From positions 1 to 64,000 of the forward strand of contig CAYTDM010000008.1 of NCBI GenBank assembly GCA_964436635.1: a DNA stretch of 64,000 nucleotides, written 5' to 3'. This stretch comes from DASRQK01 sp964436635 (GTDB taxonomy: Bacteria; Bacteroidota; Bacteroidia; Sphingobacteriales; Sphingobacteriaceae). Below, one piece after another: positions 34,522 to 43,354 of the stretch. A program made the position numbers and the translations under genes. Position 1 is the stretch's first letter, and each line of letters begins with the position of its first letter. The notes beneath the pieces are model-generated. The model had not been told where the DNA came from and ran no database searches. It worked only from the letters and a program-made list of their open reading frames with translations.

Positions 34522-35049
34522 TTATCGCATTTTACAGTAAAAATCCCATAATAATATTCCGACAGTAATGGAGATATTAAAGGAATGTTTGGTGCCAAAT
34601 TGCGGAATTTCTAGACACACGTCTACATGTTTTAAAACGGATTCACTCACACCATTTACCTCATTACCAAAAATTAATGCATATTTTTCTTCGGGATCTG
34701 GCTGAAATTTATCTAAGGACACACTGCCTGCCACTTGTTCCACAGCTGCGATCTTGTAACCATCTTTTTTCAATTGCAGAATGGAACTTTCAACCTCTTT
34801 TTCATAGGTCCAAATCATGGATTCGGTCGCGCCCAAAGCAGTTTTTTCGATTTCTCGGTGAGGGGGTTGGCCCGTAATTCCAGTTAATACAACTTTCTCT
34901 ACGGCGAAACCGTCTGCAGTCCTAAAGACAGAGCCTACATTATGCAAACTTCGGACATTATCCAGCACGATGACGATCGGTTTCTTCTCTACTTGTTTAA
35001 ATTCATTGACAGACAGCCGATTTAGCTGATCCATAGATAATTTTTGCAT
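34522..35049 (-). CDS. SPOUT-family RNA 2'-O-methyltransferase (TrmH/SpoU)
   Basis: Methylates a tRNA or rRNA ribose 2'-OH using S-adenosylmethionine. The 175-residue protein contains only the SPOUT domain: VLDNVRSLHNVGSVFRTADGF (motif 1, with the conserved Asn and Arg), ALIFGNEVNGVSESVLK (motif 2) and LEIPQFGTKHSFNISITVGILLW (motif 3). It lacks the N-terminal substrate domain of RlmB, so the target cannot be told. A TAAGTTTG element (35054-35061) ends five bases before the start, so the message may be leaderless. Confidence 0.92.
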   Translation of the reverse strand: MQKLSMDQLNRLSVNEFKQVEKKPIVIVLDNVRSLHNVGSVFRTADGFAVEKVVLTGITGQPPHREIEKTALGATESMIWTYEKEVESSILQLKKDGYKIAAVEQVAGSVSLDKFQPDPEEKYALIFGNEVNGVSESVLKHVDVCLEIPQFGTKHSFNISITVGILLWDFYCKMR

Positions 35050-35053
35050 GGCG

Positions 35054-35061
35054 CAAACTTA
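35054..35061 (-). promoter_or_regulatory. Putative promoter of SPOUT methyltransferase, possibly leaderless
   Basis: TAAGTTTG on the minus strand fits TAnnTTTG and ends five bases upstream of the ATG. Since Bacteroidota transcription starts about 5-8 bases past this element, the transcript would begin at or near the start codon. The -33 element is not obvious. Confidence 0.4.
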
Positions 35062-35098
35062 AGGATATTCAAAGGAAAATAAAATATTATAAATTGGT

Positions 35099-35129
35099 TT
35101 TGAATATTAAAATATCCAACGTATATTTG
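35099..35129 (+). promoter_or_regulatory. rpsT promoter, Bacteroidota type
   Basis: TTTG (35099-35102), a 19-base spacer and TATATTTG (35122-35129): an exact match to both consensus elements and the preferred spacing, about 40 bases upstream of rpsT. Confidence 0.85.
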
Positions 35130-35170
35130 CAGTCCGAAAATTAGAATAAAATAAAATTTAGCTTTAAATA

Positions 35171-35425
35171 ATGGCAAATCATAAATCTGCGATCAAAAGA
35201 ATCAGGGCAAACGCTGCGAAGCGTTTGAGAAACCGCTATCAGGCAAAGACTACTCGTAACGCAATCAAGAAATTGAGATTAACGACTTCACAAGAAGAGG
35301 CGAAAAAATTATTGCCAGGTGTCATCTCTATGATTGATCGTTTGGCTAAGAAAAACGTTATCCACAAAAATAAAGCTTCTAACAACAAGTCAAAATTGAC
35401 TAGATTTGTTAGCAAGTTAGCTTAA
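35171..35425 (+). CDS. rpsT: 30S ribosomal protein S20
   Basis: A small subunit ribosomal protein that binds 16S rRNA. The 84-residue sequence is very basic, begins MANHKSAIKRIRANAAKRLRN and has the helical IDRLAKKNVIHKNKASNNKSKLTRFV end, both diagnostic of S20. It has its own consensus promoter and a terminator 55 bases downstream, so it is a single-gene transcript, as usual for rpsT. Confidence 0.97.
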   Translation: MANHKSAIKRIRANAAKRLRNRYQAKTTRNAIKKLRLTTSQEEAKKLLPGVISMIDRLAKKNVIHKNKASNNKSKLTRFVSKLA

Positions 35426-35480
35426 TCCCTTAGGGTTAAGTTCGGATTAAGACGACAATCAACTCTTAACAATATTACAT

Positions 35481-35511
35481 GCCGGTATTCTTAGAATATC
35501 CGGCTTTTTTT
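35481..35511 (+). terminator. Rho-independent terminator after rpsT
   Basis: GCCGGTATTC and GAATATCCGGC form a stem with one bulged base and a TTA loop, followed by TTTTTTT. It ends the rpsT transcript. Confidence 0.85.
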
Positions 35512-35660
35512 GTTTGGTGTTTATTCGCCTTTCTTTTCCTATTCAAAATACCTATCTATTATACATCTACTTAAACCAACATACACCTGCCAACCCCATT
35601 TTGCGCAGCCTGTCCCAGAACCTGAGCAAGAGGTCATATAAATTCACAAAGCAGTTCAAA

Positions 35661-35695
35661 TAAAAAAGCATACGCCCCTTTTCAGAACGTATGCT
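35661..35695 (-). terminator. Rho-independent terminator after gyrB
   Basis: AGCATACG (35667-35674) and CGTATGCT (35688-35695) form a perfect 8-bp stem. On the minus strand it is followed by TTTTTTA (35661-35667), so it ends the gyrB transcript about 30 bases past the stop codon. Confidence 0.85.
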
Positions 35696-35725
35696 ATCTA
35701 TTTTTAATTGGAACCTACTTAGATT

Positions 35726-37684
35726 TTAGGTATCGATTTTAGCGTATTTTGCATTGCGCTCGATGAACTCACGTCTTGGCGCTACTTCATCCCCCATTAA
35801 CATTGAAAATACGTGATCGCATTCCGCAGCATTTTCAATCGTTACTTGACGAAGTGTACGCGTATCAGGATTCATGGTCGTATCCCACAATTGTTCAGCG
35901 TTCATCTCTCCAAGACCTTTGTAGCGCTGAACATGCACGCTGTCTTCACGACCAGCGCCTTTTAATTGTTGAATAGCCGCATCGCGTTGATCATCGTTCC
36001 AAGCATAAATTTGATCTTTGCCCTTTTTCACTAAATACAATGGAGGCGTCGCGATGTAAACGTGACCACGTTCTATCAGCTCCTTCATATAACGGAAATA
36101 GAATGTCAAAATCAAAGTAGTAATGTGGGAACCGTCCACGTCAGCATCCGTCATGATAATCACACGATGGTAACGAAGTTTCTCAAGATTCAATGCCTTC
36201 GCATCTTCTTCTGTCCCAATGCTTACACCCAATGCTGTGAAAATGTTCTTGATCTCATCATTTTCATAGATTTTATGTTCCATCGCTTTTTCCACATTTA
36301 GAATTTTACCTCTTAATGGTAAAATCGCTTGGAATTCACGATCTCTTCCTTGTTTTGCGGTACCACCCGCTGAGTCACCCTCTACTAAGTAGATTTCGCA
36401 TTTAGCAGGATCATTATTTGAACAGTCAGCAAGTTTTCCTGGCAATCCACTTCCACCCATCACATTCTTACGCTGCACCATTTCTCGTGCTTTCCTTGCT
36501 GCTGCGCGCGCTTGCGCGGCAACTACAACTTTCTGCACGATAATCTTTGCCTCTTTCGGATTTTCCTCTAAATACTCATTTAGTATCTCCCCTACAGCGA
36601 CATCCACCGCACCCATTACTTCGGTGTTACCGAGTTTGGTTTTGGTTTGTCCTTCAAATTGAGGTTCTGCAACTTTAACTGAAATTACCGCAGTCAGACC
36701 TTCTCTGAAGTCATCGCCAGTAATTTCAACTTTTAAATTTTTAAGTAAACCTGACTTATCAGCATAATTCTTCAACGTTCTGGTTAAACCACGTCTAAAA
36801 CCGGCCACGTGTGTTCCACCTTCAATGGTGTTGATATTATTCACATAGGAGTGAACATTTTCTGAATATGTGTCGTTGTATTGCAACGCTAACTCAACTG
36901 GAATACCTTGCTTTAATCCCTCAATATGGATTGGATGTGGAATTAAAGGTTGACGAGTTCCATCTAAGTATTTCACAAACTCACTCAGACCTCCTTCAGA
37001 ATAAAACTCATCTTGTTGAAAGGTTCCATCATCGGTTAATTCTCGCTCATCAACTAGAGTCAAGCGAATATTTTTATTAAGATAGGCTAACTCACGTAAA
37101 CGCGAAGCTAAAGTATCATAATTATAAACGACCGTTTGAGTAAAAATATCAGGATCTGGGAAAAACGTAACCTTTGTACCCGTTTTATCGCTTTCACCAA
37201 CCACCTTCACATCGTACTTTGGTTTACCACGCTCATACTCTTGAATGAACGATTTGCCATCGCGTTGCACTTCTGCAATCAAGAGTGTCGACAAAGCATT
37301 CACACAGGATACCCCCACACCGTGCAATCCTCCAGAAACCTTGTAGGTATCTTTATCGAATTTACCCCCTGCGTGTAGAACGGTCATTACAAGTTCCAAT
37401 GCAGACTTGTTTTCCTTCTTATTAATTCCTGTTGGAATACCCCGCCCATTATCTTCGACAGAAATGGAATTATCCTTACGAATCGTAACCACAATGGTAT
37501 CGCAATACCCTGCCACAGCCTCGTCAATGGAATTATCAACCACTTCATACACCAAATGGTGCAAGCCTTTTACTCCCGTGTCCCCAATATACATGGAAGG
37601 GCGTTTACGAACCGCTTCTAAACCTTCAAGTACCTGGATATTATCTGCTGAATACTCCGTGCTTTTCTTAATTTCTTCGCTCAT
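35726..37684 (-). CDS. gyrB: DNA gyrase subunit B
   Basis: ATPase subunit of gyrase, which introduces negative supercoils. The 652-residue protein has the GHKL ATPase motifs (VYEVVDNSIDEA, VEDNGRGIPTG, GGLHGVGVSCVNAL), then the TOPRIM motifs EGDSAGGTAKQGRDR and TDADVDGSHI, and the C-terminal RYKGLGEMNAEQLW. I start at MSEEIKKSTEYSADN rather than 11 codons earlier because a TATATTTG promoter element lies just within that extension. It is monocistronic, bounded by a terminator; dnaA, dnaN and recF are not adjacent. Confidence 0.97.
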   Translation of the reverse strand: MSEEIKKSTEYSADNIQVLEGLEAVRKRPSMYIGDTGVKGLHHLVYEVVDNSIDEAVAGYCDTIVVTIRKDNSISVEDNGRGIPTGINKKENKSALELVMTVLHAGGKFDKDTYKVSGGLHGVGVSCVNALSTLLIAEVQRDGKSFIQEYERGKPKYDVKVVGESDKTGTKVTFFPDPDIFTQTVVYNYDTLASRLRELAYLNKNIRLTLVDERELTDDGTFQQDEFYSEGGLSEFVKYLDGTRQPLIPHPIHIEGLKQGIPVELALQYNDTYSENVHSYVNNINTIEGGTHVAGFRRGLTRTLKNYADKSGLLKNLKVEITGDDFREGLTAVISVKVAEPQFEGQTKTKLGNTEVMGAVDVAVGEILNEYLEENPKEAKIIVQKVVVAAQARAAARKAREMVQRKNVMGGSGLPGKLADCSNNDPAKCEIYLVEGDSAGGTAKQGRDREFQAILPLRGKILNVEKAMEHKIYENDEIKNIFTALGVSIGTEEDAKALNLEKLRYHRVIIMTDADVDGSHITTLILTFYFRYMKELIERGHVYIATPPLYLVKKGKDQIYAWNDDQRDAAIQQLKGAGREDSVHVQRYKGLGEMNAEQLWDTTMNPDTRTLRQVTIENAAECDHVFSMLMGDEVAPRREFIERNAKYAKIDT

Positions 37685-37706
37685 TTTTGTATAAAGTAAG
37701 GTAACA

Positions 37707-37714
37707 CAAATATA
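37707..37714 (-). promoter_or_regulatory. gyrB promoter -7 element
   Basis: TATATTTG on the minus strand, about 22 bases upstream of the chosen gyrB start, with TTTA 19 bases further upstream (37734-37737) as a near -33 element. Transcription would start downstream of the longer alternative ATG at 37717, so it fixes the start. Confidence 0.6.
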
Positions 37715-37802
37715 CAAAAAATAAGCAAGATTATAAAAGAATATGGGATTTTTATAGTAGGTTTGTTGCGTACAAAAAAATTATAATTCGATTATTAAGA
37801 AA

Positions 37803-38402
37803 ATGAAAAAAGCATTAGCACCTATTTTTACTTTTGGGTTTGCTGCCTTGATGGCTACAACTACCATTTCCTGTAATCAAGGAGCGAAATCAACTAGCAC
37901 CACGGCTAATGATTCTATCCTTCATGCAAATGAGAACGGTCAAATCGTTTATGTAAATGCAGACACTTTGTTTGCGAAATATGAATTATTCAAAGACGTT
38001 CAAATTAAATTAGAAGCAAAAGCAAAAAAAGCACAAGACGATTTACAGTCAAGAAGCATTGCATTTCAACGAGAAGTAGCAGATTATCAACAAAAAGCTC
38101 AAACCATGAGTGCTGCTGACCGTCAAGCTACTGAAGAGCGTCTTGCAAGAAAACAAGATGAATTAGGGCGTTACCAACAAAATGCGAGCACATCATTTGC
38201 ACAAGATGAAGCGACTGAAAACGAAGCATTATACAAAAAGATTACTGAATACTTAAAAGAGCATGCTAAAGAAAACGGATATAAATTCGTTTTAACTTAT
38301 AGTGCAGGAAATCCTTATGTATTATATGCAGACCCTGCACAAGAAATTACAAGTGAAGTCATTAATGCTCTAAACGCAGCATATGCCAAAGAGAAAAAAT
38401 AA
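37803..38402 (+). CDS. OmpH/Skp-family periplasmic chaperone-like lipoprotein
   Basis: A 199-residue exported protein. It begins with a signal (hydrophobic residues 5-22) ending in TISC, a plausible lipoprotein site at Cys24 although the -3 position is Thr rather than Leu. Then comes VYVNADTLFAKYELFKDVQIKLEAKAKKAQDDLQ and a long charged coiled coil (about 65-150), the tentacle helices of Skp, and a C-terminal YLKEHAKENGYKFVLTYSAGNPYVLYAD that is highly typical. It probably helps outer-membrane proteins cross the periplasm. TAGGTTTG at 37758-37765 is a likely -7 element. Confidence 0.9.
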   Translation: MKKALAPIFTFGFAALMATTTISCNQGAKSTSTTANDSILHANENGQIVYVNADTLFAKYELFKDVQIKLEAKAKKAQDDLQSRSIAFQREVADYQQKAQTMSAADRQATEERLARKQDELGRYQQNASTSFAQDEATENEALYKKITEYLKEHAKENGYKFVLTYSAGNPYVLYADPAQEITSEVINALNAAYAKEKK

Positions 38403-38433
38403 GGAATGAATCACCTAATTCATTGAAAAGAGA

Positions 38434-38466
38434 AAGGTTGTCCACAAAAGACAACCTTTTTTGTTT
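38434..38466 (+). terminator. Rho-independent terminator after OmpH-like gene
   Basis: AAAGGTTGTC and GACAACCTTT form a perfect 10-bp stem with a 7-base loop, followed by TTTTGTTT. Placed 30 bases past the stop codon. Confidence 0.85.
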
Positions 38467-38526
38467 ATCAATTTCTTTAAAATCCTAAAGTCAAATAGTA
38501 AGCAACTTTAGACATTAATATATTTT

Positions 38527-38556
38527 ATACTTTAATATATCATACTTTAATATATC
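38527..38556. repeat. 15-bp tandem duplication at 3' end of DUF4374 gene
   Basis: ATACTTTAATATATC occurs twice head to tail (38527-38541 and 38542-38556). The second copy contains the stop codon of the DUF4374 gene on the minus strand, so the first copy is likely a slippage duplication just past the coding region. No function is implied. Confidence 0.6.
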
Positions 38557-39872
38557 CCAATATAGCGATTACCCGTTTTATTTATCAATTTGGCTCCCAC
38601 TTTTACTGCTCCAGTTTTTCTATTTATAATGTAAATATTTCCATCTAAACTAATTGGTGTCACAACCACATACACCTCATCACCATGCAAAGAAATGCTT
38701 TGGTATTGACCAAAGTCTGCCAAATCTTCATTAGGCAAGTCAATTTTAGTAATGGATTTATTTCTAACATCCACTTTCGCTAAATAGCCACCTTTTCCAG
38801 CAACGTTGTATAAGATAAATCCAATTCCATCACCGACATATTTCCATGTTTCTATATAAGAATCCTGAACACCGAGCAAGTCATCCAAGCTTAATTCATA
38901 ATTTACATCGTAATTCATTGCAGGTGTAATTCTAATGATTTTAGAACCTCCTGAACCGCTTAACTCACGATGCGTCGCTTGATAAATGCTTCCATCTTCA
39001 GCAAGGTAAGACATAGGGCTTCTGTAGCCACTGTTATCCCCAGTAGAACGTTCTGAAGTAATGAGTTTTGCATTACTTAAGGTTGGAAAATCAACAATCA
39101 GGGTTTTAGTGCCAAGCCTAGATGCCGTAGCGTCTACATTCGTGGTTCCCGGAACATATTTACGCATCCATGTTCCTATTAATAAGCGATCTCCTGTCGA
39201 ATTTAGCACTGGTGCATCCAAACGAAATATATGGTAACCTTGCAATTGTTCTTCAGCATCTAAAGCCACTTCAAATTCTGTCGTTCCTACAATCCTTGGA
39301 TTTTCCAAATCTAATACCAAAATGACAGCTGTTCCTTTTACACCTTTAAATACGGCTTGTTCACCATCTCCTTCAAACACATTTACAATATCTTTTACGT
39401 TGACCGCTACACCGTATTTTTCACTAACTTTCGTCCAACGAGGCGAGGTCCCCACATAAGGCGCGGTATTGATAGATGAACCCACTTCTAGGAAATTCTT
39501 TCCTCCAAGTACTTCATACTTATTGAAAACACCCCCATCTGCTCCTGTATACTGGATGTTATACAAGTATTTTCCGTCTTTGGAGGCTTGAAGTCGAGCT
39601 GTTCGGTTAGATTTCACGTGCTCACCTTGATCAAAAACATTGATTTCATGATTTGGATCTTTAGCTTGTGAAGGATGCACGCTAAACACCATCGTTCCGC
39701 CATTTCCGTCGCCAGATTCAGTCTGCATCAAGGCACCTGCAACAGTTAACCAACGATCAGAGTCGGTTGGAATTTGAGTATCTGGACCTTGCTCGGATTT
39801 TTTACATCCCCCAACAAAAGTCGCTGCCGCAACCGCCAACAGCCCTAGCGTTTTGTAATTAGAAAAATTCAT
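38547..39872 (-). CDS. DUF4374 family lipoprotein
   Basis: A 441-residue surface or periplasmic lipoprotein with signal ending VGGC (Cys23). The remaining sequence matches the DUF4374 layout: DRWLTVAGALMQTESGDGNGGT, LQASKDGKYLYNIQYTG, PRIVGTTEFEVAL and a C-terminal HGDEVYVVVTPISLDGNIYIINRKTG, suggesting a beta-propeller. It follows the TonB-dependent receptor by nine bases, and in this phylum DUF4374 proteins are usually paired with siderophore- or haem-type receptors. A role in capturing an iron complex is therefore likely but inferred from context. Confidence 0.87.
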   Translation of the reverse strand: MNFSNYKTLGLLAVAAATFVGGCKKSEQGPDTQIPTDSDRWLTVAGALMQTESGDGNGGTMVFSVHPSQAKDPNHEINVFDQGEHVKSNRTARLQASKDGKYLYNIQYTGADGGVFNKYEVLGGKNFLEVGSSINTAPYVGTSPRWTKVSEKYGVAVNVKDIVNVFEGDGEQAVFKGVKGTAVILVLDLENPRIVGTTEFEVALDAEEQLQGYHIFRLDAPVLNSTGDRLLIGTWMRKYVPGTTNVDATASRLGTKTLIVDFPTLSNAKLITSERSTGDNSGYRSPMSYLAEDGSIYQATHRELSGSGGSKIIRITPAMNYDVNYELSLDDLLGVQDSYIETWKYVGDGIGFILYNVAGKGGYLAKVDVRNKSITKIDLPNEDLADFGQYQSISLHGDEVYVVVTPISLDGNIYIINRKTGAVKVGAKLINKTGNRYIGIY

Positions 39873-39881
39873 GATTGTATA

Positions 39882-42338
39882 TTATTTAGATAAATGATTT
39901 AATGAATAGCTAACTTTGAAATAAAAAGCCCTACCCGGCTTTTGCACCGCGAAATTATCGTAGAGGGCCTCGTTGAATAGATTCTTAACATCTAGGCTCC
40001 AAACCATTTTTGATTTTGGAAATTGATAGGTCAGTCCAAGGTCTTGGGCGATTTGACGAGGTGTGGTGGTATTCTTGGTTTTAATCCATATGGTTTGATA
40101 GGAATCCACATAACCCAACCCATAATGCATTTGAAGTGTAGCTCCATGCTGGAACACATGATTTATCGAATACTGCACACTGGCATTTGCTGTAAAAAAC
40201 GGTTCATTTGGGAGTTGTTTATTATATCTTTCCATTTTCAACCCAGAAACAGGATCAAATTCTTGCTTAAATAATGCGTTAAACTTTGAAAAATTAAAGA
40301 GTACTTGAAGTTTCCTATTGTAATCGTATGTAAACTCTCCCTCGAAGCCCAGCGATTGCGCGAGCCCTAAATTCTCAAATGGCATAGTCTGCACCGCTTC
40401 ATTCACCAGGCGATCCTCCGCTTTTCGAACGATTTTATCTTTAGTATCGCGAATAAAACCAGTTACACCAAATGAAAAGCGATGTAAATCATTTGGATAA
40501 AACTGATAACGAAGTCCCAAATTCAAATTATCACTGATTTCTGGGCGCAATAATGGGTTGGCAACGATATTTTCATCCGCCCCGCCAAACAATTCGTTTT
40601 CATTCGGCAAGCGAACTGCACGTTCAGCAGAACTTAAAATATGCAGATTAGGAAGAGGTGTGTAAGAAAGTGCAAAACCGTATCCCCAAGTTTGTTTATC
40701 AGCGTGTGTTTGCCGGATGGCAAAAACAGATTGTCCGTTAATGGTGTTCACATAAGGTTCATTGCGTTGTACAGCTTGATGGTACCATTTACCAAAAACA
40801 TTGGTGCGTAAATTTCCTTCCAGCCAGTCAGCCGCGTAACGCAAGGCAGTGATTTGTTTGTATAAGTCGTTCGTACTTCTGTACTTTTGCTCCGCAATCG
40901 GTCTCAAAGCGTCAAAATCTTCTCGATCCACGGTATAATACACGTAATTTATTCCGATTTGATGATTTTTCGTTAAGGTATAAGCCAAATCGGATCGCAA
41001 GGTTCCAATCGTTCTTCCGATGGTATTCATGGTGGGTGCTCCCTGTTGGGCTCCAGCGGCAGTTTTAAGTGGCTTACCATGAAAGCCAATCATAGTTTCA
41101 CCAGACCAATTGTAATTATAAGAAACTGTATCTTGGACGTATTGATCTCTCCAACTGTATACCCCATTAATTTTAAAATTTAAACGAGTATTAAATAGTT
41201 GGTCTTTCTCATAATTCAAACTAAGTGCCTGGACGTCGGATTCGGTGAATCTACCCATGTAGGGTTGAGTCATATAAAGACCATGTTGAAGCTCATTATA
41301 AGCGTGGCTGGCATTCAATCCGAGTAAGAATACATCTGCCCAAGGCAAAGAAGTTCCTCCAAATTCCATGCGACCACCATATGATTTAAATGCATCAAAA
41401 AAACGTTTAGCTTTAGTCTCCTCCATGGTGCCATCAGGCAGGGTATTTCTAGCAAAACGGCCCCAAATTTCATAGTCATTATCCGATGAACTATAAAAGC
41501 CGGAAGCACGGAAGGTAAATCCACTTTTCTTGCGGAAGTGTGCATTGAAATTTGATTGAAACGTATTAAATGAACCGTATGACACGGATGCACTCACATG
41601 ATTATTAGCCTCTTTTTTCAATACCACATTGATTGCTCCTCCCAACAAATCACCCGACAAATGAGCAGGGAGTACGCCTTTGTACACTTCAATCCGTTCT
41701 ATTAAAGCTGGGGGAATAGTAGACAAATTAAATGATGAACCATATGTAGAAGCAGCTATTCCATCTATAAAAATCCCAACTGCATTACCGGACATTCCAT
41801 TTAGATTATAATCTACTGCTGCCCCAAGTCCCCCCTGCTGACGCACACGCACCCCAACTGAACGATCCAATAAATCATTCGTTTGGGCATTTCGCAAGGC
41901 GGCTGATTTGGTTTCAATAACATGCGCTGCAAAGCCACTGAGTTCAATTTCCTTCTTAATTGTTTTCCGTTCAATGTATACTTCTTCCAATTGTTGGCTA
42001 CTTGCAGGTTTGACATTAAACTTGATCCTTTTTAGAGTATGATCAATGACGATTTCCTGTTCAAAGGGTTCAATTTCTATGGAAAGAATCTTAATTCTGT
42101 ATAAGCCTTCTCCCAAATTATTAAATCTAAAAATTCCTTGTTCATCGGTAATCGTTCGGTGACTTGTACCTAAAAGTTGAACACTGGCAGCGACTATGGG
42201 CTGATCATTATTCGCTACTACGGTTCCGATTATTTGACCAGAATTTGAGCGAACCAATTCATTTGACTGCGCATGCACAACTTCAATACAGACAAAAAAA
42301 TTAAGAAGATAAATTAAAGAAATACGCAAATTCCTCAT
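39882..42338 (-). CDS. TonB-dependent receptor, probable iron-complex type
   Basis: An 818-residue outer-membrane receptor: signal peptide (about 1-24, ending VVHAQ), carboxypeptidase-regulatory-like domain (about 35-115, GQIIGTVVANNDQPIVAASVQLLG), plug (about 130-245, DLLDRSVGVRVRQQGGLG and VEVYKGVLPAHLSGDLLGGAINVV) and a 22-strand-type barrel with YTPLPNLHILSSAERAVRLPNENELFGG and the C-terminal SLDVKNLFNEALYDNFAVQKPGRAFYFKVSYSL. No transport partner besides the DUF4374 lipoprotein is present. A TTTG-18-TATCTTTG promoter precedes it by 66 bases. Confidence 0.92.
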   Translation of the reverse strand: MRNLRISLIYLLNFFVCIEVVHAQSNELVRSNSGQIIGTVVANNDQPIVAASVQLLGTSHRTITDEQGIFRFNNLGEGLYRIKILSIEIEPFEQEIVIDHTLKRIKFNVKPASSQQLEEVYIERKTIKKEIELSGFAAHVIETKSAALRNAQTNDLLDRSVGVRVRQQGGLGAAVDYNLNGMSGNAVGIFIDGIAASTYGSSFNLSTIPPALIERIEVYKGVLPAHLSGDLLGGAINVVLKKEANNHVSASVSYGSFNTFQSNFNAHFRKKSGFTFRASGFYSSSDNDYEIWGRFARNTLPDGTMEETKAKRFFDAFKSYGGRMEFGGTSLPWADVFLLGLNASHAYNELQHGLYMTQPYMGRFTESDVQALSLNYEKDQLFNTRLNFKINGVYSWRDQYVQDTVSYNYNWSGETMIGFHGKPLKTAAGAQQGAPTMNTIGRTIGTLRSDLAYTLTKNHQIGINYVYYTVDREDFDALRPIAEQKYRSTNDLYKQITALRYAADWLEGNLRTNVFGKWYHQAVQRNEPYVNTINGQSVFAIRQTHADKQTWGYGFALSYTPLPNLHILSSAERAVRLPNENELFGGADENIVANPLLRPEISDNLNLGLRYQFYPNDLHRFSFGVTGFIRDTKDKIVRKAEDRLVNEAVQTMPFENLGLAQSLGFEGEFTYDYNRKLQVLFNFSKFNALFKQEFDPVSGLKMERYNKQLPNEPFFTANASVQYSINHVFQHGATLQMHYGLGYVDSYQTIWIKTKNTTTPRQIAQDLGLTYQFPKSKMVWSLDVKNLFNEALYDNFAVQKPGRAFYFKVSYSLNHLSK

Positions 42339-42403
42339 TTTGACACCAAATTTAAAAGGTCTTAACCTATTTTATTTTTATTTAGACCAATTCTAAACAG
42401 CGG

Positions 42404-42433
42404 CAAAGATAAAGGCTTTCCGATGAATTCAAA
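42404..42433 (-). promoter_or_regulatory. Promoter of TonB receptor/DUF4374 operon
   Basis: On the minus strand TTTG (42430-42433), an 18-base spacer and TATCTTTG (42404-42411), one base shorter than the usual spacing. No clear Fur-box palindrome is seen around it, so iron control is not demonstrated. Confidence 0.65.
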
Positions 42434-42477
42434 ACAAAATCATCACATATTACTATAAACCTTTAAGAAAGAATAGA

Positions 42478-43179
42478 TTAAAAAATCTTTTTTGGAGTAG
42501 TCGGAATATAATCCTTTAAATAGTACGGCTCAAAGTAGGCTAAATCGTCAAATTTGTTCTGAAGGAATAGTTGGTATGCGACTTCGCTCATATAGGAAGC
42601 GTGAGATGGAAATTGCTCATAGATGACAAGGTTATCTTGATTAGCATACAATTCTTTTAACTTATTGGCCCCCGTGCCAAATAACACGATAAAATGCTCT
42701 TTTTGTAGGCTTTCGAAAGTGTTCGCGTCCAAAATGACAGCTTCTGTATCCAGCACTAAATCGAGATTCACGTTGTAAATCGCTCTATACACCTCCATCC
42801 TTCTGGCATCAATCATGGGTACAAGCAAACTGTTATTAGGCATTTCCATGCGTTTTTCACTCAAAAAACCAGAGGCAAGATTTTTTAATGAATCTATCCC
42901 AATGATCGGCTTATTTAATGCGTAGGCTAATCCTTTAGCTGTGGAAACACCTATCCGTAATCCGGTATAAGAACCTGGTCCCTTCGAGATGGCGATCGCT
43001 GAAATATCTGCTAATTGTATGGTTGATTGTTCAAATAAGGCTTCGATGAGCATAGTCAAATTGGCTGCATGCATGTTATCTTGCTCCGCAACACAACTCG
43101 TTACAGCCACCCCATCCATAGATAATGAAACTGAACAAATAGGTGTAGAAGTGTCGATTTGTAAGATATATGTAGCCAT
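42478..43179 (-). CDS. tsaB: tRNA threonylcarbamoyladenosine biosynthesis protein
   Basis: Scaffold partner of TsaD in making the t6A base at tRNA position 37. The 233-residue protein has the ASKHA-type features ILQIDTSTPICSVSLSMDG, AISKGPGSYTGLRIGVSTAKGLAYAL and IDSLKNLA that define TsaB; it lacks the metal-binding residues of TsaD. Length is standard. A TACATTTG element lies five bases upstream of the start, suggesting a very short or absent leader. Confidence 0.93.
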   Translation of the reverse strand: MATYILQIDTSTPICSVSLSMDGVAVTSCVAEQDNMHAANLTMLIEALFEQSTIQLADISAIAISKGPGSYTGLRIGVSTAKGLAYALNKPIIGIDSLKNLASGFLSEKRMEMPNNSLLVPMIDARRMEVYRAIYNVNLDLVLDTEAVILDANTFESLQKEHFIVLFGTGANKLKELYANQDNLVIYEQFPSHASYMSEVAYQLFLQNKFDDLAYFEPYYLKDYIPTTPKKIF

Positions 43180-43183
43180 GTTG

Positions 43184-43191
43184 CAAATGTA
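43184..43191 (-). promoter_or_regulatory. Putative tsaB promoter -7 element, possibly leaderless
   Basis: TACATTTG on the minus strand matches TAnnTTTG and ends five bases before the tsaB ATG. The expected start of transcription would then be at or just within the first codons. No TTTG occurs at the -33 distance. Confidence 0.4.
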
Positions 43192-43354
43192 CGGAATTAC
43201 GAGTAGCGAAAAAGAAGAAATAAGAATTATAGAACTAAATCCTGTTAAAGACTTTGAACAAGTTATGGATTTAGGGGCAAATTAAGGGGTTAGAGCAAAT
43301 GAGGCCTTACGGCAAATTATGAACTTAGAGCAAGAAGGACTTAGAGACGATTAA
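43187..43354 (+). pseudogene. Possible decayed small ORF with in-frame stop
   Basis: Reading from ATG the frame gives 32 residues (MYGITSSEKEEIRI, then ELNPVKDFEQVMDLGAN), a TAA at 43283-43285, and then in the same frame 22 more residues (GVRANEALRQIMNLEQEGLR, then DD) to a TAA whose bases overlap the yidD stop. Amino-acid composition is protein-like on both sides of the stop, and the tail-to-tail TTAA overlap mirrors sdaA/msrA. It may be a remnant of a lost gene or a sequencing error; chance is also possible. No family recognised. Confidence 0.25.
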
